From assembly GCA_003449495.1 (NCBI GenBank), contig DMHJ01000221.1, positions 3,435-11,712 on the forward strand: a stretch of DNA of 8,278 nucleotides, written 5' to 3'. The position numbers were made by a program, and so were the translations under genes. The first letter of the stretch is position 1. Each line of letters begins with the position of its first letter. Below, piece by piece: positions 1-8,006 of the stretch. The DNA is from Clostridiales bacterium UBA8153. GTDB taxonomy: Bacteria > Bacillota > Sulfobacillia > UBA8153. Below the pieces are notes generated by a model. It saw nothing but the letters and a program-made list of their open reading frames with translations, was not told the origin of the DNA and ran no database searches.

Positions 1-782
<782 letters not shown>

Positions 783-1475
783 TCACCAGTCCGTCCGGGT
801 GGTACGCAAACTGAGGTAGCGATTGTCGCCGATGACCACGTGATCCAGTACCTCGATACCCAGGAGCCTCCCGGCGTCCACCAGCCGCCTGGTGATCTGG
901 ATGTCATCCTGGCTGGGCGTGGGGTCGCCACTAGGGTGGTTGTGAACCAGGACCACGGCGGCGGCGCTCCGCGAGATGGCCGACTTGAAGATCTCGCGAG
1001 GATGGACGATGGCGGCATTAAGGCTGCCAACGGCCACCGATTCCACGGCCAGGACCTGGTTTTTCGTGTTCAGCATCACAATGCGGAAATGCTCCCGGTC
1101 CAGGTACCTCATGTCCTCCATCAACAGGTCGCCCACATCCCCGGGCGACCGGATGGTGGTGCGCTCGGCACTCGACGTGGTGAGCCTCCGGCCGATCTCC
1201 ACCGCCGCCTTCAGGACGCACGCCCGCGCCTCCCCGATGCCGTGCTGGTGCGCCAGTTCCTCCACGGAATCCTGGGCCAAGACTCGCAGGCCGCCCCGCT
1301 GCAAAAGGCACTTGGCCACCTCCAGGGCCGTCTGGGACCGCGTTCCGCTACCCAGCAAGATGGCCACCAGCTCGGGGTCAGTGAGCACGCGACTCCCCAG
1401 CGCCATCAACCGCTCGCGCGGCCGCTCGCCGGCGGGCATGCCGCGCATGGTGGTGCGATACTCCAACCCGTCCAT
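783..1475 (-). CDS. radC: RadC family protein (UPF0758, JAB/MPN metal-binding domain)
   Basis: This is a 230-residue protein of the RadC/UPF0758 family. The N-terminal part has the family signature GERPRERLMALG, followed by a helix-hairpin-helix-like segment (LAHQHGIGEARA, about residues 75-86). The C-terminal JAB/MPN domain carries the zinc-ligand pattern VHNHPSGDPTPSQDD (His178, His180 and Asp190 in this numbering). The old link to DNA repair is not secure for the family, and the biochemical role is unknown, so no function should be assumed. The frame is open up to 1520, but the ATG at 1475 is chosen because GAGAGGTGG lies 6 nt before it and the resulting length matches the family. It sits between maf and mreB, its usual position in Firmicutes. 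Nothing looks damaged. Confidence 0.95.
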   Translation of the reverse strand: MDGLEYRTTMRGMPAGERPRERLMALGSRVLTDPELVAILLGSGTRSQTALEVAKCLLQRGGLRVLAQDSVEELAHQHGIGEARACVLKAAVEIGRRLTTSSAERTTIRSPGDVGDLLMEDMRYLDREHFRIVMLNTKNQVLAVESVAVGSLNAAIVHPREIFKSAISRSAAAVVLVHNHPSGDPTPSQDDIQITRRLVDAGRLLGIEVLDHVVIGDNRYLSLRTTRTDW

Positions 1476-1481
1476 ACCCGA

Positions 1482-1490
1482 CCACCTCTC
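1482..1490 (-). promoter_or_regulatory. Ribosome binding site deciding the radC start
   Basis: On the minus strand the sequence GAGAGGTGG is followed by 6 nt and then the ATG at 1475. It supports this start over an in-frame one 15 codons upstream. Confidence 0.7.
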
Positions 1491-1521
1491 GACCGGCGCC
1501 CCCGCCCGGTAGAGAAGCAAG

Positions 1522-2097
1522 CTAAAGCAACGTCACGCCAAATTCCTTCAGCATGGCGGCGAGCCGGGCCAGAGGCAGGCCCACCACGTTGAAGAAACAC
1601 CCTTCCACCCGTTCCACCAAAAGGGCACCCTTGCCCTGGATGGCATAGCCCCCCGCTTTCCCCAGGGGTTCACCGGTGGCCACGTACCTGTCCCGCTCGG
1701 CCGGGGAGAACGGACGCATCCATACCCGGCTTTCCTCAGCATCCACCCGCCACCGCCCGGTCCCGGTGTCCCACAGGGCCAGTCCCGTGATCACCCGGTG
1801 CTCTCTTCCGGCCAAGCTATCCAGCATGGCAACGGCCTCGGCCGGGCCGGCAGGCTTACCCAGGATGGTCTGGCCGGTAGTCACCACGGTGTCCGCTCCG
1901 AGCACCAGGGCGCCCGCATAGCGCTTGGCGACGGCGGCGGCCTTCTCCAGGGCGAGACGCCTGGCGGCGTCCCGGGGGGGTTCCCCTTCCCGGAAGCACT
2001 CATCCGCTTCACTGGGGTCCACCGAGAAACTCGCTCCCACTTGCTGTAAAAGTGCCCTTCTCCTGGGCGAGGATGAAGCCAAAACCAGGTGCCGCAC
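1522..2097 (-). CDS. maf: Maf family nucleoside triphosphate pyrophosphatase (YhdE-like)
   Basis: This is a 191-residue Maf/HAM1-fold enzyme that hydrolyses non-canonical or excess nucleoside triphosphates to monophosphate and pyrophosphate. Maf proteins are tied to house-cleaning of nucleotide pools and to septum control. Visible motifs are LASSSPRRRALL (residues 6-17), GADTVV (67-72, with the likely catalytic Asp69), GKP (80-82) and YAIQGKGA (151-158). Arg12, Lys81 and Gln154 fit the YhdE-type (dTTP/UTP-preferring) subgroup rather than the YceF (m7GTP) type; this is inference from family patterns. The start is GTG with GGGGGT 5 nt upstream. It begins 12 nt after the DUF4321 stop and ends 46 nt before radC, so the three are probably cotranscribed. 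Confidence 0.95.
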   Translation of the reverse strand: MRHLVLASSSPRRRALLQQVGASFSVDPSEADECFREGEPPRDAARRLALEKAAAVAKRYAGALVLGADTVVTTGQTILGKPAGPAEAVAMLDSLAGREHRVITGLALWDTGTGRWRVDAEESRVWMRPFSPAERDRYVATGEPLGKAGGYAIQGKGALLVERVEGCFFNVVGLPLARLAAMLKEFGVTLL

Positions 2098-2109
2098 TTT
2101 GGACCCCCG

Positions 2110-2355
2110 TCAGCGCCGGTATAGGAAGAGCGCCGCGAGGATACCCAGGGCTCCTCCCAGATTGATGGTGATGGTCATCGCCAGCGAGAAGCTGAGCACG
2201 TCAAGGTCGAACGCCATGGGTGCCGGAATGCCGATGATAATCCCCCGGGTCAAAAGCGGCAGGACCTGGCCCAAAGCTTGAGCGACGGCACTACCGGCAA
2301 CGGCGCCGAACAGCAACATGAACAGCAAGACCCAGAAACCTCTCCGACGGTTCAT
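2110..2355 (-). CDS. Small two-helix membrane protein, DUF4321 type
   Basis: This is an 81-residue protein with two predicted membrane helices. The first, FWVLLFMLLFGAVAGSAVA, lies near the N-terminus after MNRRRG. The second is near the C-terminus and ends in FLYRR. Between them is a loop with PLLTRGIIIGIPAP and FDLDVLSFSL. Length, topology, the LGQVLPLL segment and the FLYRR end resemble the DUF4321 family, which in Clostridia often lies directly before maf. Its function is unknown. The ATG at 2355 is chosen because GAGGGGAG precedes it at about 4 nt; the frame is open 10 codons further upstream without such support. It is likely the first gene of the unit DUF4321-maf-radC-mreB. The family call rests on memory of the pattern and should be confirmed by a profile search. 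Confidence 0.8.
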   Translation of the reverse strand: MNRRRGFWVLLFMLLFGAVAGSAVAQALGQVLPLLTRGIIIGIPAPMAFDLDVLSFSLAMTITINLGGALGILAALFLYRR

Positions 2356-2454
2356 GATGCTCCCCCTCACAGCTGGTCGAAACAAGCAGTTCGCCCCCGG
2401 CCGCCGGGTTTCCTGTTATGGATTCTAACCAATCACCGGCACGTCTACCTGGGC
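2356..2454 (-). other. Intergenic region between apbE and the DUF4321 gene
   Basis: This 99-nt stretch holds no gene. On the minus strand it contains TAGAAT (2422-2427), identical to the -10 upstream of rnfC, but no convincing -35 hexamer lies 16-18 nt upstream (AGGTAG is found at 17). A GC-rich inverted repeat, CCCGG-N3-CCGGG, occupies 2396-2408; it is not followed by a U-tract, so it is not a clear intrinsic terminator. The region may carry a weak promoter for the downstream maf-radC-mreB unit, but the sequence does not settle this. Confidence 0.3.
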
Positions 2455-3498
2455 TCACCAGGGCATAACCTGCACTTTGCCGCGTAGCCCCGGTGTGTAG
2501 CTCACGCCTCCTTCCGGCGTCACCACCAGTCCTTCCAAGCCGGCTACCTGCCGGACCAGCTCCAGCCCCCGTTCCGGGCCCAACACGAAGAGCGCCGTGG
2601 ACCAGGCATCGGCCACGGCGGCGCTGTTGGCCACCGTGGTGGCGGACACCAGTCCCCGGGAGGGAGCGCCCGTCCGGGGGTCCAGGATGTGATGGTAGCG
2701 CCTGCCTTCCACGTCGATAAAGCGCTGGTAGTCCCCGGAGGTGACGATGGCGATGTTCCGTAGCTCCAGGATGGCGATGAAATCCGCGGACCTTCTGGGA
2801 TGTTGCACGGCGATGCGCCAGGCTCTCCCGCGGGCCCTTTGGCCCAGGGCAAAGATATCGCCGCCGGCGTTAATCAGCGCCCCGGTCACCCCGTGTTCCG
2901 AGAGCACCCGCGCCGCGGTGTCCACAGCATGCCCCTTGGCAATTCCGCCCAGATCCAGCGCCATGCCGGCCTGCTCCAGCATGACCTCGCGCCTCGCCTC
3001 ATCGACGCGCACCCGCCGGTAGTCGACCAGGCGTCGCTTCTCTTCGACGGCCTGGGGAGAGGGCAGCTGGTCCCCCCTCCTGCCAATTCCCCAAAGATCC
3101 ATCAGAGGCTTGATGGTGATGTCGAAGGCACCGCCGGTCAGCCGGCCCACTTCCAGTCCCAGCCGGATGGTGGCCAGCGTATCGAGGGACACCCGGACCG
3201 GGTGGATGCCCGCGGCACGGTTGATGGCAGAGACCTCTGATGTCTCCAGGTGGGCGCTCATCCTCAATTCAACGCCGCGCATGGCCGCCAAGGCGGCCTC
3301 CACCGCCGGCAGGTGTGCGGGGTGGAAGTAGGTGATGGTCACGAGGGTGTCCATCATGAACTCCGTGCGTTCTAGGGGCTCGGCCGCCGGCGGGCGTGGC
3401 CAAAAGATGAAATAGGTCGGGATGGCCAGCGCCAAGACCGACAACCAGAACCCGGCCAGTTTGCGGGAAAGGGGCCTTCGCTGACGCGTGCTCGCCAT
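2455..3498 (-). CDS. apbE: FAD:protein FMN transferase (ApbE family), membrane-anchored
   Basis: ApbE enzymes transfer FMN from FAD onto a threonine (or serine) of target flavoproteins, in a Mg2+-dependent reaction on the outer face of the cytoplasmic membrane. Classical targets are RnfG/RnfD and NqrC/NqrB. The 347-residue protein has a basic N-terminus and one hydrophobic helix (about residues 15-33), followed by the catalytic domain. Family landmarks are MMDTLVTIT (48-56), DLGGIAKGHAVD (182-193), NAGGDIFALG (210-219), HHILDPRTGAP (269-279) and ADAWSTALFVLG (296-307), the last containing the metal-binding Asp and Thr region. There is no Cys lipobox, so it looks signal-anchored rather than a lipoprotein. 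The ATG is preceded by AGAGGCG and AAGGTGG. It lies 122 nt after rnfB, so its likely substrate is RnfD from the same operon. The residues seen suggest an active enzyme. Confidence 0.95.
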   Translation of the reverse strand: MASTRQRRPLSRKLAGFWLSVLALAIPTYFIFWPRPPAAEPLERTEFMMDTLVTITYFHPAHLPAVEAALAAMRGVELRMSAHLETSEVSAINRAAGIHPVRVSLDTLATIRLGLEVGRLTGGAFDITIKPLMDLWGIGRRGDQLPSPQAVEEKRRLVDYRRVRVDEARREVMLEQAGMALDLGGIAKGHAVDTAARVLSEHGVTGALINAGGDIFALGQRARGRAWRIAVQHPRRSADFIAILELRNIAIVTSGDYQRFIDVEGRRYHHILDPRTGAPSRGLVSATTVANSAAVADAWSTALFVLGPERGLELVRQVAGLEGLVVTPEGGVSYTPGLRGKVQVMPW

Positions 3499-3519
3499 AC
3501 CACCTTCGCCTCTGCTGGA

Positions 3520-3549
3520 ACCATATCACAAGGGCACGTTCGCCTGCAA
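3520..3549 (-). promoter_or_regulatory. Possible internal promoter for apbE
   Basis: In the 122-nt gap between rnfB and apbE the minus strand shows TTGCAG (3544-3549), an 18-nt spacer, and TATGGT (3520-3525). The spacer ends in TGA, giving an extended -10 form (TGATATGGT). Transcription would begin roughly 15 nt before the ATG. Both hexamers are imperfect, so this is a weak call. The rest of the gap (3550-3620) has only short 4-bp inverted repeats and no clear terminator. Confidence 0.3.
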
Positions 3550-3620
3550 ATCCGCTGGGCTGCTCGTCTCTGGGAATGCCGGAAACGGCCTGATTTTGCC
3601 GCCTCTCGTCGCGGAGGATA

Positions 3621-4433
3621 TCAGGATGCAGCCGCGGCCAGGGTAGGGTCAGTCTCCCGCACCAGGCAATGGGTGGGACATTTTTCCACGCATGCTCCGC
3701 AACCATCACAGAGCCGGTAGTCGATGGTGGCCAGGTTATTATCGACGGTGATGGCACCGGGAGGGCACACCCGCACGCAGGCCCGGCAGGCGATGCAGGC
3801 TACCTGGCAGTGCTTGCGGGCAACGGCTCCCCGTTCGGTATTCAGGCACAGTACATGCACGGGCTTGGCTTTAGGGGCCATGATGATCAGGTCCTTGGGG
3901 CAGGACTTGACGCACTGGCCGCATGCGGTACAAGCTTCTATGTCCACCACGGCCACGCCGTCCCGCATGGTGATGGCGTCAAACTTGCAGGCGCGCTGGC
4001 AAGTGCCCAGGCCCAGGCACCCGGCAGGACAAGCTTTAGCCCCGCGGCCGGACAGGGAGGCTGCGGCCGCGCAGTCGGCAAACCCGCGATAGCCGGCCTT
4101 ATCCAGGGCTACGCCCTCCCGCCCCTGGCAGTACACTCGCGCCACCAGGGGATCGCTGGAGGTCACCTTTACGCCCATGATGGCCGCCAGTGCCTGGGTC
4201 AGCTGGGCCCGGCCCACCGGGCAACCGTCCACGGGAGCCCGGCCCGCGGCTACCGCTTCGGCGAAACTGCGGCAGCCGGGGTAGCCGCAACCGCCGCAGT
4301 TGGCACCCGGCAAAATGGCGTTGACTTCTTCGAGCTTCGGGTCCTCAGCCACGGCGAACTTCTGCCCGGCAAAGGCCAAAAGACCCCCGAAGATGAACCC
4401 CATCGCCGCCAGGCTAAGGATGGCCGGAAGCAC
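3621..4433 (-). CDS. rnfB: Rnf complex subunit RnfB (polyferredoxin)
   Basis: RnfB is the subunit that takes electrons from reduced ferredoxin and passes them into the membrane part of the Rnf complex. With the GTG start at 4433 it has 270 residues. It begins with one hydrophobic helix (about residues 2-25). Next comes the RnfB-type domain with CGGCGYPGC (Cys46, 49, 54) plus Cys71. The ferredoxin-like region shows [15 protein letters not shown] (135-149), [12 protein letters not shown] (168-179), [12 protein letters not shown] (213-224) and [12 protein letters not shown] (242-253). Four to five [4Fe-4S] clusters are therefore plausible. The frame is open to a GTG at 4442, but that codon abuts the AGGAGGT; the GTG at 4433 has ideal 7-nt spacing. 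It starts 15 nt after rnfA and is the last rnf gene of the run. Confidence 0.95.
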   Translation of the reverse strand: MLPAILSLAAMGFIFGGLLAFAGQKFAVAEDPKLEEVNAILPGANCGGCGYPGCRSFAEAVAAGRAPVDGCPVGRAQLTQALAAIMGVKVTSSDPLVARVYCQGREGVALDKAGYRGFADCAAAASLSGRGAKACPAGCLGLGTCQRACKFDAITMRDGVAVVDIEACTACGQCVKSCPKDLIIMAPKAKPVHVLCLNTERGAVARKHCQVACIACRACVRVCPPGAITVDNNLATIDYRLCDGCGACVEKCPTHCLVRETDPTLAAAAS

Positions 4434-4440
4434 GCCCAAC

Positions 4441-4447
4441 ACCTCCT
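4441..4447 (-). promoter_or_regulatory. Ribosome binding site deciding the rnfB start
   Basis: A full AGGAGGT on the minus strand lies 7 nt upstream of the GTG at 4433. It directly abuts the in-frame GTG at 4442, which is thus too close to be used. It also lies 1 nt downstream of the rnfA stop. Confidence 0.75.
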
Positions 4448-4448
4448 G

Positions 4449-5039
4449 CTACCGCTGGAAAACGAACCTGAACAGTCCTTGGAAACCGAGAAAGGCCAAG
4501 GCCATCAGGCCGGTGGATATGAGCGCCAGCGGAAAACCTCGCAGCGACTCGGGAACTTCGGATAGTTCCAGCCGCTCCCTGACTCCGGCAAACAAGATGA
4601 TGGCCAGGCTCCAGCCCAGCGCGCCGGCCAATCCGTTGACTGCCGACAGGCCGATGCCGTAACCCCTCCTGACACTGATGAGGGAGACCCCCAGCACGGC
4701 GCAGTTGGTCGTGATAAGCGGCAGGTAGATGCCCAAAGCCCGGTGCAGCACCGGGCTGGCCTTGCGCAAGAAGGTCTCTACAAACTGCACCAGGGCGGCA
4801 ATGACCAGGATGAACATGACCGTCTCCAGGTATTGGATCTGGAAGGGCTGCAGGATGAGGACGTTCAATGCCGCCGTCACCGCCGCGGCCAAGGTCATCA
4901 CGAACACTACCGCCAGGCTCATGCCGGCGGCCATGTCCACCTGCCTGGACACTCCGACGAACGGGCACAGCCCCAGAAACTGCGCGAAGACGAGGTTGTT
5001 GACTAAGATGCCACCTAGCAGGATGGCGATGATCTCCAT
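4449..5039 (-). CDS. rnfA: Rnf complex integral membrane subunit RnfA
   Basis: RnfA is a six-helix membrane protein that, paired with the related RnfE in inverted topology, forms the core of the Rnf complex and holds a [2Fe-2S] cluster within the membrane. The 196-residue protein begins MEIIAILLGGILVNNLVFAQ and carries the two family half-motifs, FLGLCPF (Cys25) and TTNCAVLG (Cys113), which supply cluster ligands on the RnfA side. Length matches the family. The ATG at 5039 is preceded by GGGGGG at 6 nt. It begins 17 nt after rnfE and ends 15 nt before rnfB. Confidence 0.97.
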   Translation of the reverse strand: MEIIAILLGGILVNNLVFAQFLGLCPFVGVSRQVDMAAGMSLAVVFVMTLAAAVTAALNVLILQPFQIQYLETVMFILVIAALVQFVETFLRKASPVLHRALGIYLPLITTNCAVLGVSLISVRRGYGIGLSAVNGLAGALGWSLAIILFAGVRERLELSEVPESLRGFPLALISTGLMALAFLGFQGLFRFVFQR

Positions 5040-5056
5040 GCTCTACCCCCCGATAC

Positions 5057-5677
5057 TCAGCGGGTCTTGGCCCGGGACTTACCCCGGTTCCCCAGCGCGT
5101 TCAGAAGCGCCAGGACTAATCCCATGGCAATAAAGGCGCCGGGCGGCATGATCATGACGACGGCGGGCTCAAACCAGACCCGTCCCAGCAGGGCCCGGCC
5201 GTTGAACACCAGATCACCGGTGCCCAAAAACTCCCGGACGCCACCTAGGATCATCAGGGCCACGGTAAAGCCGATGCCCATGCCCAGCCCGTCGGCGGCG
5301 GCGCTCAGTACCCCGCGCTTAGAGGCAAACGCCTCGGCCCGGGCCAGAATGATGCAGTTAACTACGATCAGTGGAACAAAAATGCCGAGGATATCGTACA
5401 TGGCGGGCAGATAGGCGTTCATGGTCAGCTGCACGATGGTCACAAAGGTGGCAATGACCACGATGAAGCAGGGAATGCGGATGGGCCCCGGGATGAAGTT
5501 GCGCAGGAGCGAGATGATCACGTTGGAGCAGGTGAGTACGAAGAGCACCGCCACGCCCATCCAGAACCCGTTCATCAGCGCGGTGGTCACCGCCAGCACC
5601 GGACAAAGACCCAGCACCAGGCGGAACACCGGATTCTCCCGCACCAGCCCGTTGGTAAAGTCCTTCCACAGACTCAC
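5057..5677 (-). CDS. rnfE: Rnf complex integral membrane subunit RnfE
   Basis: RnfE is the membrane partner of RnfA and supplies the other cysteines of the shared [2Fe-2S] cluster. The protein has 206 residues and about six hydrophobic segments. It begins MSLWKDFTNGLVRENPVF, a typical RnfE N-terminus. The half-motifs are LGLCPVLAV (Cys25) and VNCIILARAEAFA (Cys108). The start is a GTG whose last two bases, with the following A, form the TGA stop of rnfD (GTGA, 4-nt overlap); a purine-rich GGGGGG precedes it. This overlap implies translational coupling of D to E and leaves no space for rnfG, which usually sits at this point. A frame reading further upstream is only a shadow of rnfD. Confidence 0.96.
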   Translation of the reverse strand: MSLWKDFTNGLVRENPVFRLVLGLCPVLAVTTALMNGFWMGVAVLFVLTCSNVIISLLRNFIPGPIRIPCFIVVIATFVTIVQLTMNAYLPAMYDILGIFVPLIVVNCIILARAEAFASKRGVLSAAADGLGMGIGFTVALMILGGVREFLGTGDLVFNGRALLGRVWFEPAVVMIMPPGAFIAMGLVLALLNALGNRGKSRAKTR

Positions 5678-6648
5678 CGTCCCTGCCCCCCTTTCCCGGC
5701 CCGCTTGGGTTGCCCGAACACCCGGGGCACGGTGAACCGGTCGATGAGGGGCGTGGCCACGTTCATGAGCAGGATGCCAAAGGTCACGCCCTCGGGCATA
5801 CCGCCCCACAGCCTGATCAGGGCCGTGATGAGCCCACCGCCCACGCCCATGATCAGTCTCCCGCGCCGGGTCACCGGCGAAGTCACGTAATCGGTGGCCA
5901 TGAAAAGCGCGCCCAACCATAGACCTCCGGTGAGGAGGTGCAACACCACATCGCCGGTAAACAGGCCCCGGGTACCTCCAAACACCCAAGTGACCAGGGC
6001 TACGGTCCCGATAAAGCCGGCGGGGATTTGCCAGTCGATGACGCGCCTCCACAGAAGGTAGCCGCCGCCCAGCGCCAACGCCAGCACCGAGACTTCCCCC
6101 AAGGATCCCGCACGCAAGCCCAAGAACAACTCCCAGGGCTGGGCCATGGGCGCCTGGGCCAGTCCCTTCATCACCTGTAAAGGCGTGGCCGTAGTCACAC
6201 CGTCAAACGGTGCCATCCACCCGGTGGTCATGGCCATGGGCCACGCCGCCACCAAGAAGGCCCGGGCGGTGAGGGCAGGATTCATGAAGTTGTGTCCTAG
6301 CCCGCCGTAAAGCTGTTTGACTACAATGATGGCAAAGCCTGCGCCGATGACCGGGACCCACAGTGGCACCAGCGGTGGCATGCCCAGGGCCAACAGCAAA
6401 CCGGTGACGGCAGCGCTCCCATCAGTGACGGTCAGTGCCTTGCCGGCCGCCTTCTGGTAGAGGGCCTCGGCGGCCACGGCCGCAGCCGTGGTCAGCCCCA
6501 TGATGGCCAGGGCCCGGGGACCGAACAGGACGACGCTGACCAGGCCGACCGGCAAAAGGGCCAGCAGCACTTCCCCCATGAGGAGGGGAGTGGTGGTCGC
6601 GGTCTTCAGGTGGGGTGATGAAGTCACCACCAGTTTGGGTTGTACCAC
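5674..6648 (-). CDS. rnfD: Rnf complex membrane flavoprotein subunit RnfD
   Basis: RnfD is the large membrane subunit related to NqrB. It carries covalently bound FMN and is thought to take part in coupled ion transport. The 324-residue protein has eight or more hydrophobic segments. Family motifs include GGLGHNFMNPALTARAFL (residues 115-132), MATDYVTSPVT (250-260) and GGMPEGVTFGILLMN (282-296). The flavinylation-type motif DGVTTATPL lies at 149-157, with Thr155 as the expected FMN acceptor; the position often occupied by Gly or Ser before Ala is Thr here. The start is GTG at 6648, with GGAGGT 7 nt upstream, 20 nt after the rnfC stop. Its 3' end overlaps rnfE by 4 nt. ApbE, encoded downstream, is the likely modifying enzyme. 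Confidence 0.96.
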   Translation of the reverse strand: MVQPKLVVTSSPHLKTATTTPLLMGEVLLALLPVGLVSVVLFGPRALAIMGLTTAAAVAAEALYQKAAGKALTVTDGSAAVTGLLLALGMPPLVPLWVPVIGAGFAIIVVKQLYGGLGHNFMNPALTARAFLVAAWPMAMTTGWMAPFDGVTTATPLQVMKGLAQAPMAQPWELFLGLRAGSLGEVSVLALALGGGYLLWRRVIDWQIPAGFIGTVALVTWVFGGTRGLFTGDVVLHLLTGGLWLGALFMATDYVTSPVTRRGRLIMGVGGGLITALIRLWGGMPEGVTFGILLMNVATPLIDRFTVPRVFGQPKRAGKGGQGR

Positions 6649-6655
6649 TAGAGAG

Positions 6656-6661
6656 ACCTCC
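6656..6661 (-). promoter_or_regulatory. Ribosome binding site deciding the rnfD start
   Basis: GGAGGT on the minus strand sits 7 nt before the GTG at 6648. It supports this start over an open frame that continues upstream inside rnfC. Confidence 0.7.
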
Positions 6662-6668
6662 GTTGCAT

Positions 6669-8006
6669 CTACCCGCCCTCGGCTTTCCGTCTCCGCGCCA
6701 GGATCTGGTTTTTGGCCAGGCGAATGGTCTGGACCAATGGTCTTCTGGCCGGGCAGATGTAGGAACACGAGCCGCACTCTATGCAGTCGACGGCGTGGTA
6801 GCTGTCGGATGCTTCCCACTGCCCACGTTCGGCGTAGGCACTGATGAATACCGGCAAAAGCTCCATGGGACAGGCGTCGACGCAGCGCGCGCACCGGACA
6901 CAGGGCGTGGGGTCGCCGTGCCAAGCCTCGTCCTCCACCAGGGCCAAGATGCCCGAGGTGCCCTTGACCACCGGCACTTCATCCGTATGCTGGGCGATGC
7001 CCATCATGGGACCGCCCATGATCAACTTACCGGGAGGCGCACTATACCCGCCGCACTCCGCAATGAGGTCGGAGAAAAGGGTGCCCAGCTTCACCCGCAA
7101 GTTGCCAGGGGCCCCAATGGCCGTTCCGGTCACGGTAACCACCCGCTCCACCAGCGGCAGGCCGGTGCGTAGCGCCACGGCCAACGCATGGGCCGTGCCC
7201 ACATTGTTCACCACCACGCCCACATCCAAGGGCAGCCCGGGCGGCGGCGGTACCCGGCGGCCCAGTACGGCTTTGACCAGCTGTTTCTCTGCCCCCTGCG
7301 GGTAACGGGTCTTGAGGACCACGACCTCCAGGCCGGGTTCAGAGCGCACCGCTTTCATCAGGGCCGAGACGGCCTCGGGTTTGTCATCTTCTATGCCGAT
7401 GTAGCCCCGGGTAACGGGGATGGCCTTCATCAACGCCTTCATCCCCAGGACTACGGCGGGCGCTTCCTCCACCATGAGGCGGTAGTCGCCGGTGAGAAAA
7501 GGCTCGCACTCGGCCCCGTTCAGAATGAAGGTATCGATGGGTTTGTCCGGAGGTGGGCTGACTTTCACCGCCGTCGGGAACGCAGCTCCCCCCAGGCCCA
7601 CCAGCCCGGCGGCGCGGATGATGCTTCGGACGGCGGTGCCATCCAGCTCTTCAATGGGGGCTGGGGGCTGGATGCCGGCGTGGACCCTTCCTTCGCCGTC
7701 AGCTTCGATGACCACGGCCAATTCAGGCCGGCCCAGCACCGGATGCTGGCGCGGCTCCACGGCCACTACTTGACCTGAGACGCTGGCGTGCACCGGCGCG
7801 GACACCCGGGCATCGCTGTCCCCGAGCTTTTGCCCAACCTCCACCTGGCTACCTTGCTGGACCAACGGCAGGCAGGGAGCGCCCAGGTGCTGGCTAAGGT
7901 GAATCACCACCAGCCGGGGCTCCCGCGCTTGGCGTATGGCCTGTTTCTCCGTGAGTTCTTTGTGATGCGGGAGTTCAAGACCTCTGCCAAAGCTTAGCTT
8001 GCGCAT
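6669..8006 (-). CDS. rnfC: Rnf complex NADH-binding subunit RnfC
   Basis: RnfC is the peripheral cytoplasmic subunit where NAD+ is reduced (or NADH oxidised) by the Rnf complex. The 445-residue protein has an N-terminal barrel-sandwich region (about 15-85, including SAPVHASVSGQVVAVE). The NuoF-like nucleotide/FMN-binding domain has GLVGLGGAAFPTAVK (134-148), NGAECEP (163-169) and YPQGAEKQL (235-243). GGPMMG (331-336) follows. Two [4Fe-4S] motifs come next, CVRCARCVDACP (Cys369, 372, 375, 379) and CIECGSCSYICP (Cys408, 411, 414, 418). It lacks the long repetitive C-terminal extension of proteobacterial RnfC, which fits a Firmicute. The ATG at 8006 is chosen: GGGTGG lies about 9 nt upstream and the protein then starts MRKLSFGRGLELP, as in relatives. 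A TTG at 8045 has no ribosome binding site. It is the first gene of the operon. Confidence 0.96.
   Translation of the reverse strand: MRKLSFGRGLELPHHKELTEKQAIRQAREPRLVVIHLSQHLGAPCLPLVQQGSQVEVGQKLGDSDARVSAPVHASVSGQVVAVEPRQHPVLGRPELAVVIEADGEGRVHAGIQPPAPIEELDGTAVRSIIRAAGLVGLGGAAFPTAVKVSPPPDKPIDTFILNGAECEPFLTGDYRLMVEEAPAVVLGMKALMKAIPVTRGYIGIEDDKPEAVSALMKAVRSEPGLEVVVLKTRYPQGAEKQLVKAVLGRRVPPPPGLPLDVGVVVNNVGTAHALAVALRTGLPLVERVVTVTGTAIGAPGNLRVKLGTLFSDLIAECGGYSAPPGKLIMGGPMMGIAQHTDEVPVVKGTSGILALVEDEAWHGDPTPCVRCARCVDACPMELLPVFISAYAERGQWEASDSYHAVDCIECGSCSYICPARRPLVQTIRLAKNQILARRRKAEGG

Noticed and set aside
840..1592. Long plus-strand open frame of 250 codons
   Set aside because: It lies opposite radC and the end of maf, which have clear family motifs. 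Its composition is that of a shadow frame in GC-rich DNA and no domain is visible.
2396..2408. CCCGG-N3-CCGGG inverted repeat as a terminator for the rnf-apbE operon
   Set aside because: The stem is only 5 bp, and on the minus strand it is followed by GGCG rather than a run of T.
3669..4565. Plus-strand open frame of 298 codons
   Set aside because: It is antisense to rnfB and part of rnfA, whose Cys motifs are unmistakable. Its His/Gly/Ala-rich translation has no recognisable domain.
5674..6924. Upstream-extended version of rnfD beginning inside rnfC
   Set aside because: The extension overlaps rnfC in another frame. The GTG at 6648 with GGAGGT gives the normal RnfD length.
6615..7778. Several plus-strand open frames opposite rnfC and the 5' end of rnfD
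   Set aside because: They are antisense shadows of rnfC and the start of rnfD, with no ribosome binding sites or family features that would outweigh the rnf coding evidence.
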